A DNA stretch of 64,000 nt from Isoetes taiwanensis (Eukaryota > Streptophyta > Lycopodiopsida > Isoetales > Isoetaceae): positions 747,524 to 811,523 of the forward strand of contig JAJEKV010000095.1 of the NCBI GenBank assembly GCA_021234155.1, read 5' to 3'. The position numbers and the translations under genes were made by a program. Numbering within the stretch: the stretch's first letter is position 1; each line of letters starts with the position of its first letter. The notes below the pieces were generated by a model. The model saw only the letters and a program-made list of their open reading frames with translations. It was not told the origin of the DNA and did no database searches. Shown here one piece after another: positions 1-11,560 of the stretch.

Positions 1-142
1 TTACTTCATTCAAGGTGCTTTTCCACCACCGTTCAGTGGTCCTATCATAACGTTTCCGGACGTTTCTCTTACCAGAAGATTCAGCATCCTGCTGGAATTT
101 TTCTATATTGCGACATCCACAACAGGGTACCATTATTAGGCT

Positions 143-388
143 TCAGCATCTCACACCTTTTTTGCACCGCACTGCTTGTTGATCAAATTCGCCATAGCTT
201 CCTTCGAGAAAGAAGCACCAGTTAGCCGGTTTCCACATTGGCTGACCAACAACATAATTGACCGCCAGTTTACAGCCAATAAGGGGTTTGGAGCAGTTTA
301 TGGCATATTCCAGGCATATACTGGTATATATCTGGAATATACCATAAACCCACATGGATGAGAGTCTGCCCCTAAGGGGCAACCCAAA
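143..388. repeat. Interspersed repeat end, related to 57203-57372
   Basis: This stretch holds a run of imperfect palindromic 'catattccag/ctggaatata' motifs, then 'aaacccacat', then 'cccctaaggggcaaccc'. The same order of motifs occurs near 57.2-57.4 kb, so the two are diverged members of one repeat family. The 'cccctaagggg' piece is self-complementary. Neither the transposon class nor the other end of the element can be recognised. Small ORFs here look like chance. Confidence 0.5.
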
Positions 389-920
389 AATATTTGGAAG
401 TGCAATTGTTGGTGTATTTTATTGGATTTTTTTGTTTTTTAAGCTGAAAAATTGCCGAAAACATTTTTAGATGATCGAATATTTTTAAGAATGGGCGGAT
501 TTTTTGGGGAGAAACTTCCCTATGGTGGAATGTACTTCAGGAGGACATTACCATGCATAATGTCCCAGAGATGGACATTACATTAACTGTAGACAAAAAC
601 AACGTAAACATAAACCGAATCATATTTTGCATTTAACATTTCAATGTGCATATTCTTCACACAGAAGAAGCATAATTTATAAAAAGACAAAATCTTTTCG
701 TCAAACAGACGACCCCGTTTGATCTTCAAAACCTTACTCTGGATCGCCACATTTTGATCCAGATGCTGCTCTGTTTTTTGCAGCAAATCAGGCCGTTTCT
801 TCGCCACAAAAAATCCCCCCGTTTAAACAAATATCGAAGATGCGGATTTGATTCTCCATAGCTGCAGAAAAGTTTTTTCTGTTGCAAAATCTGAAGCAAC
901 AGAAAAAATCTGAATTTCTG
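389..920. other. AT-rich stretch without a recognisable gene
   Basis: Nothing supportable as a gene. A minus-strand open stretch (about 583-807) has a lysine-rich start but no ATG and no recognisable motif. It could be downstream sequence of the minus-strand candidate at 921-1331. Confidence 0.4.
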
Positions 921-1331
921 TTATCGATCCAGGCATTGGGTATCAGATCCACGAACAGGCTTCCCATTCCGGCGAAGATAATCTAAATAAGCAACTACTT
1001 CATCCTCTTTCCATTCAATCCGTCTGCAGGGGGGCCCTTTAGAAATATAAATTGGGTTGCCAAGAACAGCCCCGCTTAAATCCCCTTTTGTGGCAACAGA
1101 AATCATCATATTTACATATGCATCCCTCAGTTTTTTGAGTATGCAGAGTGGAGTGAAGAATTTCATCCTGATTTTGGGTTTTTTTAGCTTCAGATTCCAG
1201 GCCCTGCTCCCTAATCTGGCCGTTTTTGTCTTCCTCGGCTTCAGATTTTCGCCATACAGCTTCCTGTATCTTCCTTTTCTGCCAAATCTTTCAAATGCGC
1301 TGCAGATGCTGGATAAAAATCCCCTTTTCAT
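921..1331 (-). CDS. Small basic protein with KLRDAYVNMM motif
   Basis: An open frame of about 136 residues starts at an ATG at 1331 and ends in a normal stop. The N-terminal half is rich in Arg/Lys. The middle reads LKKLRDAYVNMMISVA and the C-terminal part is mixed and charged (RRIEWKEDEVVAYLDYLRR). The 'LRDAYV..M' signature, followed by a variable loop and a short acidic/aromatic helix, resembles a family of small uncharacterised plant proteins that I recall but cannot name with certainty. No signal peptide or membrane segment is seen. The opposite strand has overlapping open frames, so coding on this strand is inferred from composition and the motif. It could be a fragment of a longer gene. 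Confidence 0.4.
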   Translation of the reverse strand: MKRGFLSSICSAFERFGRKGRYRKLYGENLKPRKTKTARLGSRAWNLKLKKPKIRMKFFTPLCILKKLRDAYVNMMISVATKGDLSGAVLGNPIYISKGPPCRRIEWKEDEVVAYLDYLRRNGKPVRGSDTQCLDR

Positions 1332-3424
1332 CGCCCACAATCAATAATCGCCCTCGAATGTGGATCTGGATTCATAAAACAGAGCATTTGATTAGACAAT
1401 ACTCAACTGAATGAATAGTTTGACGAAATTTGGCGCCTTCGATCCAAAAAATGGGACAGGATCTACCAGATTTTAGAAAAATCCATCGCCCACTTGCAGC
1501 AAATCCGCCGGAATCGAATATATGCAACAATATCAAAAGAAACAAGATTTTGTTTTCTTTGCCGCTGCGACAACTTGCAAATCGATTCAAATATCAGCGA
1601 CCGCCAAAAGCTCTGCAATCAAGACAAAAACGGAAGCAGATCAAGAAAACGGATATTTAATGCAAGACCCATTTGCAGAATCGGCATTTTGCATAGATTT
1701 TTGGGCTCTGCAGCGCAGATCCAAGACAGAAAAAAAAGATAAGCGTGAAGAAATAAGAAACAGAGCAAAAGGGCCGACAGTGTATCAAGAAACCACATGG
1801 CTTCAATAAATCCTTCCAATACCTTTGTTTTTGCTACCGGAATAGATCATATGCAAAATGGGCAATGCAGCTTAAAAAAACATAAACTGGGTTCGAAGAT
1901 CGGCCATTAAAATCCACACTGCTTTGACGGATCGATCAAGTAAAATAATAATCGGCCATCAATTTTGTTAAGTTTCTTGCCCTTTCTGCGCTGTCTCTGT
2001 CGGTTTGAAAGCTACAGATCAAAGACTGGATTGTAGAAAAAGAGATTTTTTGCCAGATTATCTGCTCAAGATGACCTACTCAATGCGTAGGGATTGATTC
2101 GCACAACCCGATGATCGAGATTTTTGGGTTTGGGATTTTGTGCTCCACTGACAAATCTGAGACAAAATAGACTCGTTTTGACGCCAAAATCTTAAAACAG
2201 AGTTTTGGGTTTTTGCAAAACAGAGATTGCGACGATTTTGAAATGAATTTTTACCTCAAAAATTTAATCCTCTGTTCAAACTGTTTGTTTCATTAAGCAT
2301 TTCTTAAGATTAAAAGGAAGAAATAGGATAGAAAGTACCTTTTTTCTTTCTTAAGCTAAGCTTTTTCTGCCGGAATCAAAAAGAAGAAACGACCGAAAGG
2401 CAAAATCTCTGTGCCAGAATCAAAGGAAAATGTCTCGGAAAAGCGAATTTGGAAAAATGATGGATTTAAAGCTTCAGATCTGCAGCACTCTGGATTGATT
2501 GATGGGATCAAAAGCACGAGAAAGTGATGATATAGATCAAATAATAATAGATGAGCCTTAGGTTTGCAATATTTAGGCTAGGGCGGCCAATTTTTAAAAT
2601 GTAATTAATAATGATTTGCATCTTATTCAGGTAATACGTGGAGCTTTTGCTTTCATGATTTTAGCACCTAGTCAGCTAATACGTGGAGTTTTTTCAATCA
2701 TGACCTGTCAACTAAGTCCAGATCATAGGCTTCAAAAAATCCAAAAATCCGGTAATATCAAATATGGGCGGCATTTTTCCTACTTCGGTGGGCCACTAAA
2801 TTCGAGCCCCTGCAAGCGAGTAGAAAAAGTTTGGAGAATCTCCTTGAAAATGATGACCTTCCCGTGGACGTAAAAAATACATCTATCTATCTATCTTTTA
2901 TAACTAGAGCTAGAGGAATCCACACCATTTTTGTCTTCAAATTCTAAACTTACTAGTATTTTTTCTCGAACTCCAAGAAGAAATGGTAGTAAACATTTTG
3001 CTCAATCTCGCCTTGAACTTACATTAATTGTGTCCAGCTCTTTGTGAAAAATTACCTTTGCCACTATTTTAGTAGGAGCAATAGCTACCTGAATTCCTAA
3101 AGCTCATGTAAGAGTAGGACAATAAAATGTTGATCATGTTCAATTTGATAGTAGAAGTGCAATCAATCTCATTATTGAGAAACTGCGATCATTCTCATTA
3201 TTGAGAAATTGCAATAGCAACTTGATATCATAAAGTGTTCGTAAATCCTATGCTATCGAGTTAGCAAAATCGGACTATCATTAGTCCACAAAGTATCAAC
3301 AAGGATATCACATCAATATTTGCGATCTAAATTTCCTCTAGAATTTGATGTTTAGCAAAAACGGGTGATGATCTAGGTGATTGAAAGGTGTTGGTACCAG
3401 TGTTGTCCCGCATGTATGAATTTT
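1332..3424. other. AT-rich intergenic DNA
   Basis: No gene recognised. It may hold the promoter and 5' leader of the minus-strand candidate at 921-1331. Small features are an (ATCT)n microsatellite at about 2878-2897 and a short imperfect duplication of 'taatacgtggag' near 2632 and 2679. Several overlapping small plus-strand frames at 1430-1810 disagree with one another and show no domain. Confidence 0.4.
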
Positions 3425-4051
3425 ATAATGGGATCAATCCGCTCTATCTTTATGGTAACTTTTACTTATGTTCTATTTGTTTTATTGTGATGAAATTCAA
3501 AAGCTACAGGCGATGAAAGCCTCAAATGAATTCTAGTTTTTTCTCGTTTTGAATTCTAAAATTTTTTGTCACACCGGGGGCGTCTCTAAGGCCAGAAGGG
3601 GCCAGTTTTTTTGCAACACAAACCATTAACATCCAACATATAAAAATTAAATCCCCAACACATAACAACCAATACATAACAACCATTGACATTAACAACC
3701 ATTGACATTAACAACCAACACATAACTACCATTGACATTAATTAACACAACCATTGGGTCCAACACATTTAAATTAAAACCCCCCTTAAACCCCCTTTGG
3801 TTTGGGTGCATATTCACACGGGGTGACTCACGGGCAACGAGCATTTGGATAGGCATATTCATCCCTTATTCCTTAATCTACATTGTACGTAAAGTTCCTC
3901 GTTTGTAGGATATGTGTGACGTTCCAAAGACAAATACACGGTCCCGGGCATTATTTGTCTTCGCCACACACGCATACACGCCACTCCGACGTGGCGTAAC
4001 GGATAGCGGTAAGTAGCCCTAGGGGCAACTTGCTAGGAGTGTTCATATATT

Positions 4052-4077
4052 ATTAATGTGCACATGTGCACATTAAT
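4052..4077. repeat. Perfect 26-bp palindrome
   Basis: The 26 bases are exactly self-complementary, centred on CACATGTG. It lies in the core of the foldback element, just upstream of a region with 'ggcaagtggggcc' and a promoter-like stretch. It may be a protein-binding site or a hairpin end of a smaller nested element. Confidence 0.75.
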
Positions 4078-4189
4078 GAGGGCACACCTTTCCACGTTGG
4101 CATATTTTGCCACCTAGCCATTAAAGGCAAGTGGGGCCTTTCCAATTATCCCACATGCCAAATTGGGTAATTGGAAACCCTAGCCTAAA

Positions 4190-4990
4190 CCCCATGTCTA
4201 TTTAGGGTAGGAAAACCCCGGCTTGCTAGTTTTTTTTTTATCCTTAGGGTTTTAGAGCTCGGTTTGGTCTGCCCCAGGGCCAAAACCGCCTCCCGTGAGC
4301 AGCCCAAGCTTAATTGCACCATCGGTTCCTCTCGCTTCGGCCACCAAACAGGATGGTTGAACTCAGTCGAGGAGCCACTCAAGGATCAGTATTTGGTCAA
4401 TTTAATAGCTTAAACCGCCTTCTAGTCATAGAATCAAGAGGGTTTAGACTATTAAATTGCCCATAGTAGCTATCTAGATCTTAGATCTCGGACACTAACT
4501 AAAGAACCTAACTCTATGATTAGATCTAGTTCTTTAGTTCTTCTGTGATGTATTTGGATGATGTATCTCCGTGAGCTCCTTGTATTGGGAAGGGGGTAGA
4601 GACCTAAAGCCTTGTAGTTGATGCTCCTAGAGTAGCCTCTCTAGCACACCAGTAGTTGCGGCCTGCGGCACAAGAGCCACACCGGTTGTGGGTGAAGGGG
4701 CGACCGGGCTTATAAGGAGGTTAATGTTACGACTCTTGAACGACCCCTATGGTGTGTTAGTATGCTGCCGGGTCACCGCGGACTAGGTCTAATGGCTTGC
4801 CACGCTGCGTGTGGGCAAGGCATGGGCTCGACACTCGTGAGGTGGTGAATATGACCTTCCATTGAGTTCAAGTCGAATACGGGCAATGGCCCTCTAGTCA
4901 CCTTGAGTCAAACATTGTAGATCTCTCGGAGGGAGAGATCCCTACCCGCCCCATCGAACTGGGAGATGTAACCCGTGGATATAGCCCCTC
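4190..4990 (+). repeat. LTR/TRIM-like segment sharing a block with 42.4 kb
   Basis: After a stretch with 'ctatttagggtagg' and 'ccttagggttttagag' comes the block 'cttgtattgggaaggggg' plus 'tagagacct' (about 4579-4606), followed by GC-rich sequence with 'gggcaatgg'. A parallel order (TATA-like sequence, 'cttgtattgggaagggggg', 'tagagacct', then a GC-rich tract with 'gggcaatgg') occurs at about 42030-42720. No coding domain is present. It reads like an old non-autonomous LTR-type repeat nested in the foldback core, but no terminal repeats or primer-binding site are seen. Confidence 0.35.
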
Positions 4991-6777
4991 GGCTATGCAT
5001 CCCGGCGGCTACGATCCAGTCCCAACACTTTTCGACCTACTGCACGCAGAAAGTGTGCACAGGAGGGGGCGGATGGAGTGGACAACCCTAGGCCATGTTC
5101 TTATGCCCGACCAAATCCATTGCCATGAATTCCGCGCCCTCGCAATGAACTCGAGACCCAAGCTTGTCACCCATCCACGTGTGCCGAGCCTTGGGTAGGA
5201 TTCCCATGTGATGTCTTGATCTTCGCGTCTATGCATATGTGGAGGACCATCCTTCGCGATGGTCATATGATGTTGATGTATGTGCTAATCGACATGTATA
5301 TTTACGCCCCAGCCTAGGTAGGCCGAGGGAGATTCGGTTGCAATGACCCTTCCACTCTTCCCACTTGGAACCCGTTACGGTTGCGGTGTCATGTGGAGGG
5401 CCCCCATTGGCACCCGAGTCGGTATGGGGATGAACTCACGGTTGTATACGGTGAGTGCATCAGATACTCACAGTAGGGGACGCCACAAAGATGCAAGTAC
5501 AAAATTTGCTATACTGTATAACAAGATTCGCAAAATACTATAAGATTTCAAGCAGAATACTATATGGTGTTGATTTTGTACGTGCAAAATACAATTATGA
5601 AGGCTCTCGCTGCCCTAAGTCACCCCCCGTGTGAATATGCACCCAAACCAAAGGGGGTTTAAGGGGGATTTTAATTTAAATGTGTTGGACCCAATGGTTG
5701 TGTTAATTAATGTCAATGGTAGTTATGTGTTGGTTGTTAATGTCAATGGTTGTTATGTATTGGTTGTTATGTGTTGGGGATTTAATTTTTATATGTTGGA
5801 TGTTAATGGTTTGTGTTGCAAAAAAAAAAAAAAATTGGCCCCTTCGGGGCCTTAGAGACGTCCCCCCGGTGTGACAAAAATTTTAGAATTCAAACCAGAA
5901 AAAAACTAGAATTCATTTGAGGCTTTCATCGCCTGTAGCTTTTGAATTTCATCACAATAAAACAAATAGAACATAAGTAAAAGTTACCATAAAGATAGAG
6001 CGGATTGATCCCATTATTCTGAAAGTCATAAAGTTTGCAACACCCATACACAAACATTTTTCAACTGGAATTTAACAGCGGCCTTTGACCTCCATGGATT
6101 CTTGTGGTGAGAAACCAAAGTGGGAAACTTTTCTGCTTGTTAGCACAAGGATCTAGAAGCCTTGGAATTTGCTTAATAACTGCCTCAAAATCTAAAAATG
6201 CATGGTAATTTTTTGCAATCTTCATTCGGAATGAGCCATAAAACAATATCCAATAGCGCAATCCTGTATTAATCAGCTGGTAGGATGTGAAAGCCTACCA
6301 AACCCGGCCGAAAAATTGCTGTTTTAGCATAGATAACTTAACCAAACATATCCATATCATACACTATCAAAAGATCTCTTTGAGAGCTTTCCAACGCAAT
6401 AAAAATCATCTCAAACAGAGCTCTAGATCAAAAGTTATGATAAGAAATGTGTTGCCGGTGGGGAAACTGCACTACATGCGCCCTTCAAGCCCTTCATGTG
6501 CCCATTATGCACCACACACACAAAAAGAGGGCTTTTGTTGTGAGCCATTGGTTGTTGACCATTATGCACCACACGCACAAAAAAAGGGCTTTTGTTGTGA
6601 GCCATTGGTTGTTGACCATTGAAAAAAAAAGGCTAAAATCAATGGCTCAGAAATGGTGCACTCTAGATGTACGCGCATTAGTACATTCATTTGAATACAT
6701 CAATTAAATCATAGGAAAACCTTAGTGAAAAAGCGCATAAAAACACAAAGAAAATCCCCTGTTATTATGCTACATAT

Positions 6778-7333
6778 TCAAGAACTTTTACATTTTCTTG
6801 GTTTTTTTGTTTTTTATGCAACAACCCAACCCTAAGTGACACCTTATCTAAAAGCCTAGGCTATCCATGTGTCTAAAAAACGATGACATGGACATTCTCC
6901 TAACCATTAGATCTTGATCTAGGAAAATGGACGATTGAGAAAAATAAGCGAGCCATGTCTATCCTGAATGTCGCCTAAACCTGAAACCCCGAATGCTTCT
7001 CCATGATTCGGTAATTAGGTCCTTCTTCCTAGAGGTGAGGATCTATAACTTTTTGCAATCTCAGTCTGAAATGCAACTTATTTTTTCCCTCTCACAAATG
7101 GTTTTTTCACTTCTGCCATCCGTTCTTTCCCATTCACAACATGGTAATACGACTTCCAAGGCGACACAAATCATAAAGCCAAGGATAAGAAGATTGGAGG
7201 TTATGGCACACCACATTCTTCTAAGCTTGATTGGGAAAAATATCCAGGATAAAAGAATGAAGAACACAAGTGGTATGTTATTAACAAGATGTTATTCTCA
7301 GATGTCATGTTCTGCCTTTTAATTATGTATTAG
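6778..7333. other. Intergenic DNA, no supported gene
   Basis: A plus-strand open stretch at about 7150-7310 reads NHKAKDKKIGGYGTPH followed by SSKLDWEKYPG in one frame. It has coding-like composition, but I cannot assign it to a family. It lies directly upstream of the aldehyde dehydrogenase exon relic and could be unrelated transposon-derived sequence. Confidence 0.3.
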
Positions 7334-7392
7334 GCAGCCCCTGCTTTAGCAACTGGTTGTACAGTTGTCATGAAGCCGTCAGAACTTACCTT
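7334..7392 (+). pseudogene. Aldehyde dehydrogenase exon relic
   Basis: After an AG acceptor, the plus strand encodes AAPALATGCTVVMKPSELT. This matches the conserved NAD-binding segment of aldehyde dehydrogenases (APALA.GNTVV.KPSE), where the Lys and Glu contact the cofactor. The frame closes at once and no neighbouring ALDH exons are visible within a kilobase. Only about 20 residues of a protein of some 500 remain. It is a single-exon relic, either of a host gene or carried in by a transposon. Confidence 0.7.
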
Positions 7393-8570
7393 TGACTAAC
7401 TTGCCGAAGAGAGCAACTTACATCCTACTCTGATGGCATACTATTATCTTGCATTATGTATTAAGTAGAACTTTGTGACGTGTATCATATCATTGCAGGA
7501 ACTTTTAGAAGAAGTGGACAATTTTTGTCAAGTGGATGAACAACAGAATAGGAGAGAAGGATCTAGAAGCAGAATAGGGTATGGTTTTTTAATTTTATTT
7601 GGATTCGTTAGATTTACCATTTTGTTTCATGTCGAATGGGAAATACAATTTCATTAAAGAAGAGGAAGTCCTGGGCTAGAAAAATTATGTTGCAAGTATT
7701 ATTTAAGGGCCTAAAATTTGTTTGGAAAAGTGTTTTAATCCACGGCATGGGATAAACTACAAGAATGTGCTGTGTTTTCGTTAAATCCTAATCGTCATTT
7801 TTCCATTGATGGATGGCATCAATTTGGCTTCTTTCTATTGTTGTACCATGCAAATCATCTTTGGCCATAGCCTGTATTCCTAAAAGTCGTTAGACTTTCT
7901 TATGCAAACTGTATTTCTAATAAGACATTTTATTCTTCTCTTTGCCTTTTTGTTTTTCGATGCATCTCATTCTCACATTTGACTGTTATTGTTTAATAAG
8001 ATGTTTTATTCTTCTCTTTGCCTTTACGTTTTTTGATGCATCTCATTCTCAGATTTGCCGATTCTTTTTTATGTTGCCTAATACTTGTGGGTAAGTTGGG
8101 TAATACTTATGGGTTTGTATGGCATAGGGACTTTTCCAATGAATCGATAAGGGAAAAGGACTATATTTTTTCTTTGCAATACTTAAGTGAAAAAGGTAAG
8201 GCTTTAATTCCCATGAATTTCTTTCCATAAATCAATACTTTCTAGTAATATTTGTTGTGTTCTAGGTCAAAGCTTTGTAGGATGGTCTATTTTGATAGCT
8301 ATGATTGTTGAAGAGCTTCTGGTATGATCCTCTTTTCCATGATATACAACAGGATAGGTCTGAAACTTTCTTTGCGTACGTTGGTGCTTTTCATAATATT
8401 TTTTACAAGCGATGGTAATAAGCCAAAGCACTCTCAGATATGGGGATCCTGTACATATTAAGATTTTGGACAAATTTGCTTGCAGAGTGTTTTTAGGCCT
8501 GTATTTGTAAGTATTCAAATATATCGGCCGACAATTGCAATTAGAACAGGATGTGATCAGATTGCAGGAC
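7393..8570. other. Intergenic DNA with a 77-bp tandem duplication
   Basis: The clearest structure is a tandem duplication with a unit of about 77 bp. 'ttttattcttctctttgcct' and 'gatgcatctcattctca' both occur at about 7928-7978 and again at 8005-8055. A possible exon at about 7500-7580 (ELLEEVDNFCQVDEQQNRRE) follows a good AG acceptor and ends at GTATGG, but has no identified partners. Confidence 0.4.
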
Positions 8571-8574
8571 ATGA

Positions 8575-9146
8575 CTAATGCGCTGCCACTGAGAGGAACT
8601 CATATTTATAGCATGAGCAATATAGTAGCAACATTATTGTGTAGACATACGAGTATGCATGTGAGTAGCACATGAAAAGGTGGCACGTGAAATATGCTAC
8701 AGTAGCTACAGTAAAGAGCAATAGTGTTATAGTAAAATTTTCAGTACATACCTCTCTGAGTAGTGTTGTTGGCCAAGCCAAGAAACTCCCTACTGATTCT
8801 CCAAGTGTTTCTGCTCCTGCATGTGGTCTTTGTAATGGATGAGTGGCAGCAAAGCAGTCTGTCAATCTAATACTAATATAATCAGGTTCCAAGGGCACTC
8901 CATGGCATGCTGTTATCAACAAAGCCCTTGCCAATGACATCTTTCCTGTTTTCTGCTAACAAGAAGCATGCTTCTCCAATGGAAAATTTCATTTCTCCTG
9001 CTTGATTGCTCATTTCCTCGACCTGCAAAGCTTTGTTAATTATATTGCACAAGTCATGGCGCCTCAATCCACTCACTTGATAGAAGAACTACATGAGATT
9101 CGGCAGCCTGATCCAGGGCTTCAGCAAGCTTCCTTCTTGGCAACAT
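8575..9146 (-). CDS. Spliced fragment with SVGSFLAWPTTLL motif, transposon-associated type
   Basis: Reading leftwards from an ATG at 9146, the first exon encodes MLPRRKLAEALDQAAESHVV and reaches a GTGAGT donor near 9080. After a TTTGCAG acceptor the reading continues (SNQAGEMKFSIGEACFLLAE). A further frame gives SLARALLITACHGVPLEPDY, TLGESVGSFLAWPTTLLREV and a GTATGT donor near 8750. The order 'HG.PL......GE..GSFLAWP..L' resembles a segment common in plant transposon-associated proteins (En/Spm or Ulp1-type partner proteins). Exon phases do not all agree, so it may be decayed. It diverges from the ParB-like gene across about 600 bp. Confidence 0.4.
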
Positions 9147-9752
9147 CCCAAATTCGAATTAAAACACTGTAATGAAAATACAGTTCCTGTGTTTCTCTAG
9201 GCGCATTAGAGAAACACAAATTCTATGATCCAATGCGAGGCCAAGAACACAAATTAAATGGCGGGCATTTTTAAAATAGACGGTTAGGTCAATGATTGAA
9301 AAGTAGTTGGGGAAAGGGATATTCGCGGGCGGGCTAAAAGTTTTTAAATTTTAAATTGCGGGCGGGATTAATTTTCTTGTTTTCCTAAACAATGATAAGG
9401 GTAGTACACGGTTTCAATGACGGGCGTCTATTTATTAATTTTTTGTACGACCCGTGTAATAATCACATTTTCTAATTCCAATCTAATTTGAATCTCATTT
9501 TTTCATTCCTAATTTCTTCCAGAAGTTTTGCTTCGAGCGCCTTCCAAAACTGACGCACTCTTCTTGAGCGATCTCTCAAGCGATCCAAATTTCTCGAGCG
9601 CTACCTGCATTCAGAGCTATCCTACTTCATTTCTGACCCATTTACAAAAAATTCGACCCGATTTGAGCTTCTCGAGCTTCTCGATATTCATCCGAGCTTA
9701 TCGAGCTGCAACAGAGTTCAATTCCAGTTTCTAGAGCTTCAAGCACTTCGAT
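9147..9752. promoter_or_regulatory. Divergent intergenic region with an 11-bp stem hairpin
   Basis: This region separates the minus-strand start at 9146 from the plus-strand ATG at 9753. It contains a perfect inverted repeat at 9189-9217 (11-bp arms GTGTTTCTCTA, 7-nt loop) and a region with repeated 'gcgggcgggattaa/gcgggcgggctaaa' near 9325-9370. The last 220 bp before the ATG repeat the word 'cgagc' in a tract with short CT-rich pieces, consistent with a 5' leader. No TATA box can be placed with confidence. Confidence 0.4.
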
Positions 9753-10198
9753 ATGGCAACTAAAGGTTAGTATGTTCAAGTTCTTAATAGATGAGGAACT
9801 CTGTGACTCTATTTTTTATAGGTTTTAGAAACTTTCTGCTTGTATGCTTAACTTTATTAATGGATTTAGAAACTCTGAGACTCTTTGATTAACTTTGTCA
9901 CTCTGCAACTCTGATTTGATTAGATTATTGTTACCCTGCATCTCTGCTTCTTGGCTTGTCTTTGTTTGCGGCTTTAGTCTTTGTTTGATTATGTGTTCAG
10001 TGGTTTTCTCATGAAGTCTTAAGTGAATCTGCACCGCTTTGTGATTATAATTCCTAGTATCTTAATCTTCAATTGTATTCATCGAGAGATGTAAGCTGCC
10101 ACGCTTCCTTGTGCTATGATTTTCTTTTTTATGAAGCGTACTCTCTTTAATGTGTTTCTATGATTGCCTTCTGTGGAGTGCCGTCGGTCTATGGATTT

Positions 10199-10427
10199 CT
10201 CGCACTTAGCGCGAGAAGTTCAGATTCTATCGCTCTTAGTAAGCATAAGATTAGGGTTGTCTTCGTGTCGTATACATGACTCGGTAGCAGTCGAGGTTAT
10301 AGTCGAGGTCAACCCTATGCGAGGATGGTAAGAGAGATGGAATGCGAATTCTTGCGCGCTACACGCCGAAGTCACATTCCATCTATCTTATCGTCCTGGA
10401 TCCTTCGACTCGCGCTATGCGCGAGTC
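10199..10427. repeat. GC-rich palindromic motif, two intronic copies
   Basis: In intron 1, CTCGCACTTAGCGCGAG (10199-10215) and GACTCGCGC-TAT-GCGCGAGTC (10407-10427, perfect 9-bp arms) are two forms of one palindrome. Further degenerate copies lie in later introns of the same gene (about 19866-19883, 19909-19920 and 21856-21872). The surroundings are AT-rich, so these CG-dense motifs stand out. Confidence 0.65.
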
Positions 10428-10540
10428 CTGAAAAATTGCTCTCAGAGTTTATAGACTTGTCGCGCCACGATGTTGGTGCAAGTTGTTTACTTAATATAGA
10501 AATACTTCGGCAATGTCTAACTTGATTATTTATTTTACAG

Positions 10541-11560
10541 CTTCCAAGAGAGCACTAGTTACATCAACTTCTGCACCATCAAAGAAACCCAGGAAGGACC
10601 CCAAGGTAGTACAAGAAGAGACTGAGGAGATAGATTGAACTTTTGGCATAAAGCTAATTGATGACAGTAGAGTCATAACATGCGAGCTAAGTCAAGACTT
10701 GCCAGAGAGTTTTAGGTGAGGGGTCTGAATGGTATATTACTGTGAGCAGGGTAGGCGCAAAGTATGACGTGGTCCTGTATTCAAGGGAGAACAAAGGCGC
10801 GGCCTTCAAAAAAGTAGGGTTGATCATTTCATGCGAGGAGCTTGATGACCACATCTGTGTCTTCATAATAAAGAAGACCGTAAAGAAGAATCTTGACATT
10901 TCCAAATACAATGCAGGTATAGATGGATTCAGGCCAGATAAGACAGCAGATGGTGTTACAAAATGGCTGGCCCATTGAAGGCTCACACCATATAGTTCGT
11001 TCTGTATGTGAACGAATATTTGCAGTCCGATGAAGTTTGCAGAAGAAACCATCTTCAAACTTCTACATGTCTAGTTTTGGTGGTAGTGGCGATGCACTTG
11101 AGTCAGAAACTTTGCCCCTAGCACCTTTGCCAAAGCCAGTGAAGGGAACAAATATTGAAAAGAAACCCAGGGTTGATGCTGTAGACAAGCTTAAGAAATT
11201 CAAGCGATGGCATCCACTTGGTTTGGATGTAACAAAAAGGATAGCTATTGACAAGCTGATAAGATCTCCTAAAGCATCTTTCATATCTAGGATCTTTGAT
11301 CCCAAACATGCCCTGAGGATACAGAAGTCCATGGTTGTATATCCCACCACAGTACCAAATCCAGCTGATGTTCTACCATGGAACTCAGTCAATGACAAGC
11401 CATACACATGGAAGACATGGGATGACCTAACAAAGAGCGACACAGTGCGCTACATTGTCATTGACGGGCAGCACTCAGTTGAGGCAGCGAAGGCGCTTAT
11501 AAAGAAAATGTATAAGATAGGTGCCAAGGAGTACAGGGAGCACTTCAGTTACAGGCAATG
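10541..11560 (+). pseudogene. N-terminal part with ParB/Srx-like DGQH domain
   Basis: The clearest stretch (11040-11560) encodes a basic segment (RVDAVDKLKKFKRWHPLGLD), a helix with 'ISRIFDPKHALRIQKSM', a loop (YPTTVPNPADVLPWN), and the signature strand-turn-helix YIVIDGQHSVEAAKALIKK. In ParB-N/sulfiredoxin-fold proteins the D/E-G-x-H/N-R..A motif lies at the nucleotide-binding or nuclease site. Here it reads DGQHSVEA, close to the DGQHR subgroup but with Ser in place of Arg. After the insertion the domain continues at about 19743 with RILSHYTPQLALTTISANLN, which looks like the helix that normally follows. The preceding 250 codons are open only piecewise. Confidence 0.6.

Larger units (their letters stand above)
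3425..6777. mobile_element. Foldback-type element, copy 1
   Basis: Two arms of about 400 bp (3425-3826 and 5618-6016) are near-perfect reverse complements, including a 'gtcacaccgg' block, AT-rich 'aacaacca' repeats and 'tttggtttgggtgcatattcac'. The right arm continues into a further 760 bp (6017-6777) that reappears, inverted, as the left flank of copy 2 at 32371. That shared flank shows it belongs to the element. Inside the flank a unit of about 65 bp (gcaccacacacacaaaa ... ttgttgaccatt) is tandemly duplicated at about 6507-6625. The core (3827-5617) has no transposase frame, so the element is non-autonomous. Superfamily unknown. Confidence 0.65.

Noticed and set aside
6287-6707. Two overlapping plus-strand frames in the foldback flank
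   Set aside because: They arise from the 65-bp tandem duplication and are not shared in frame with the second copy.
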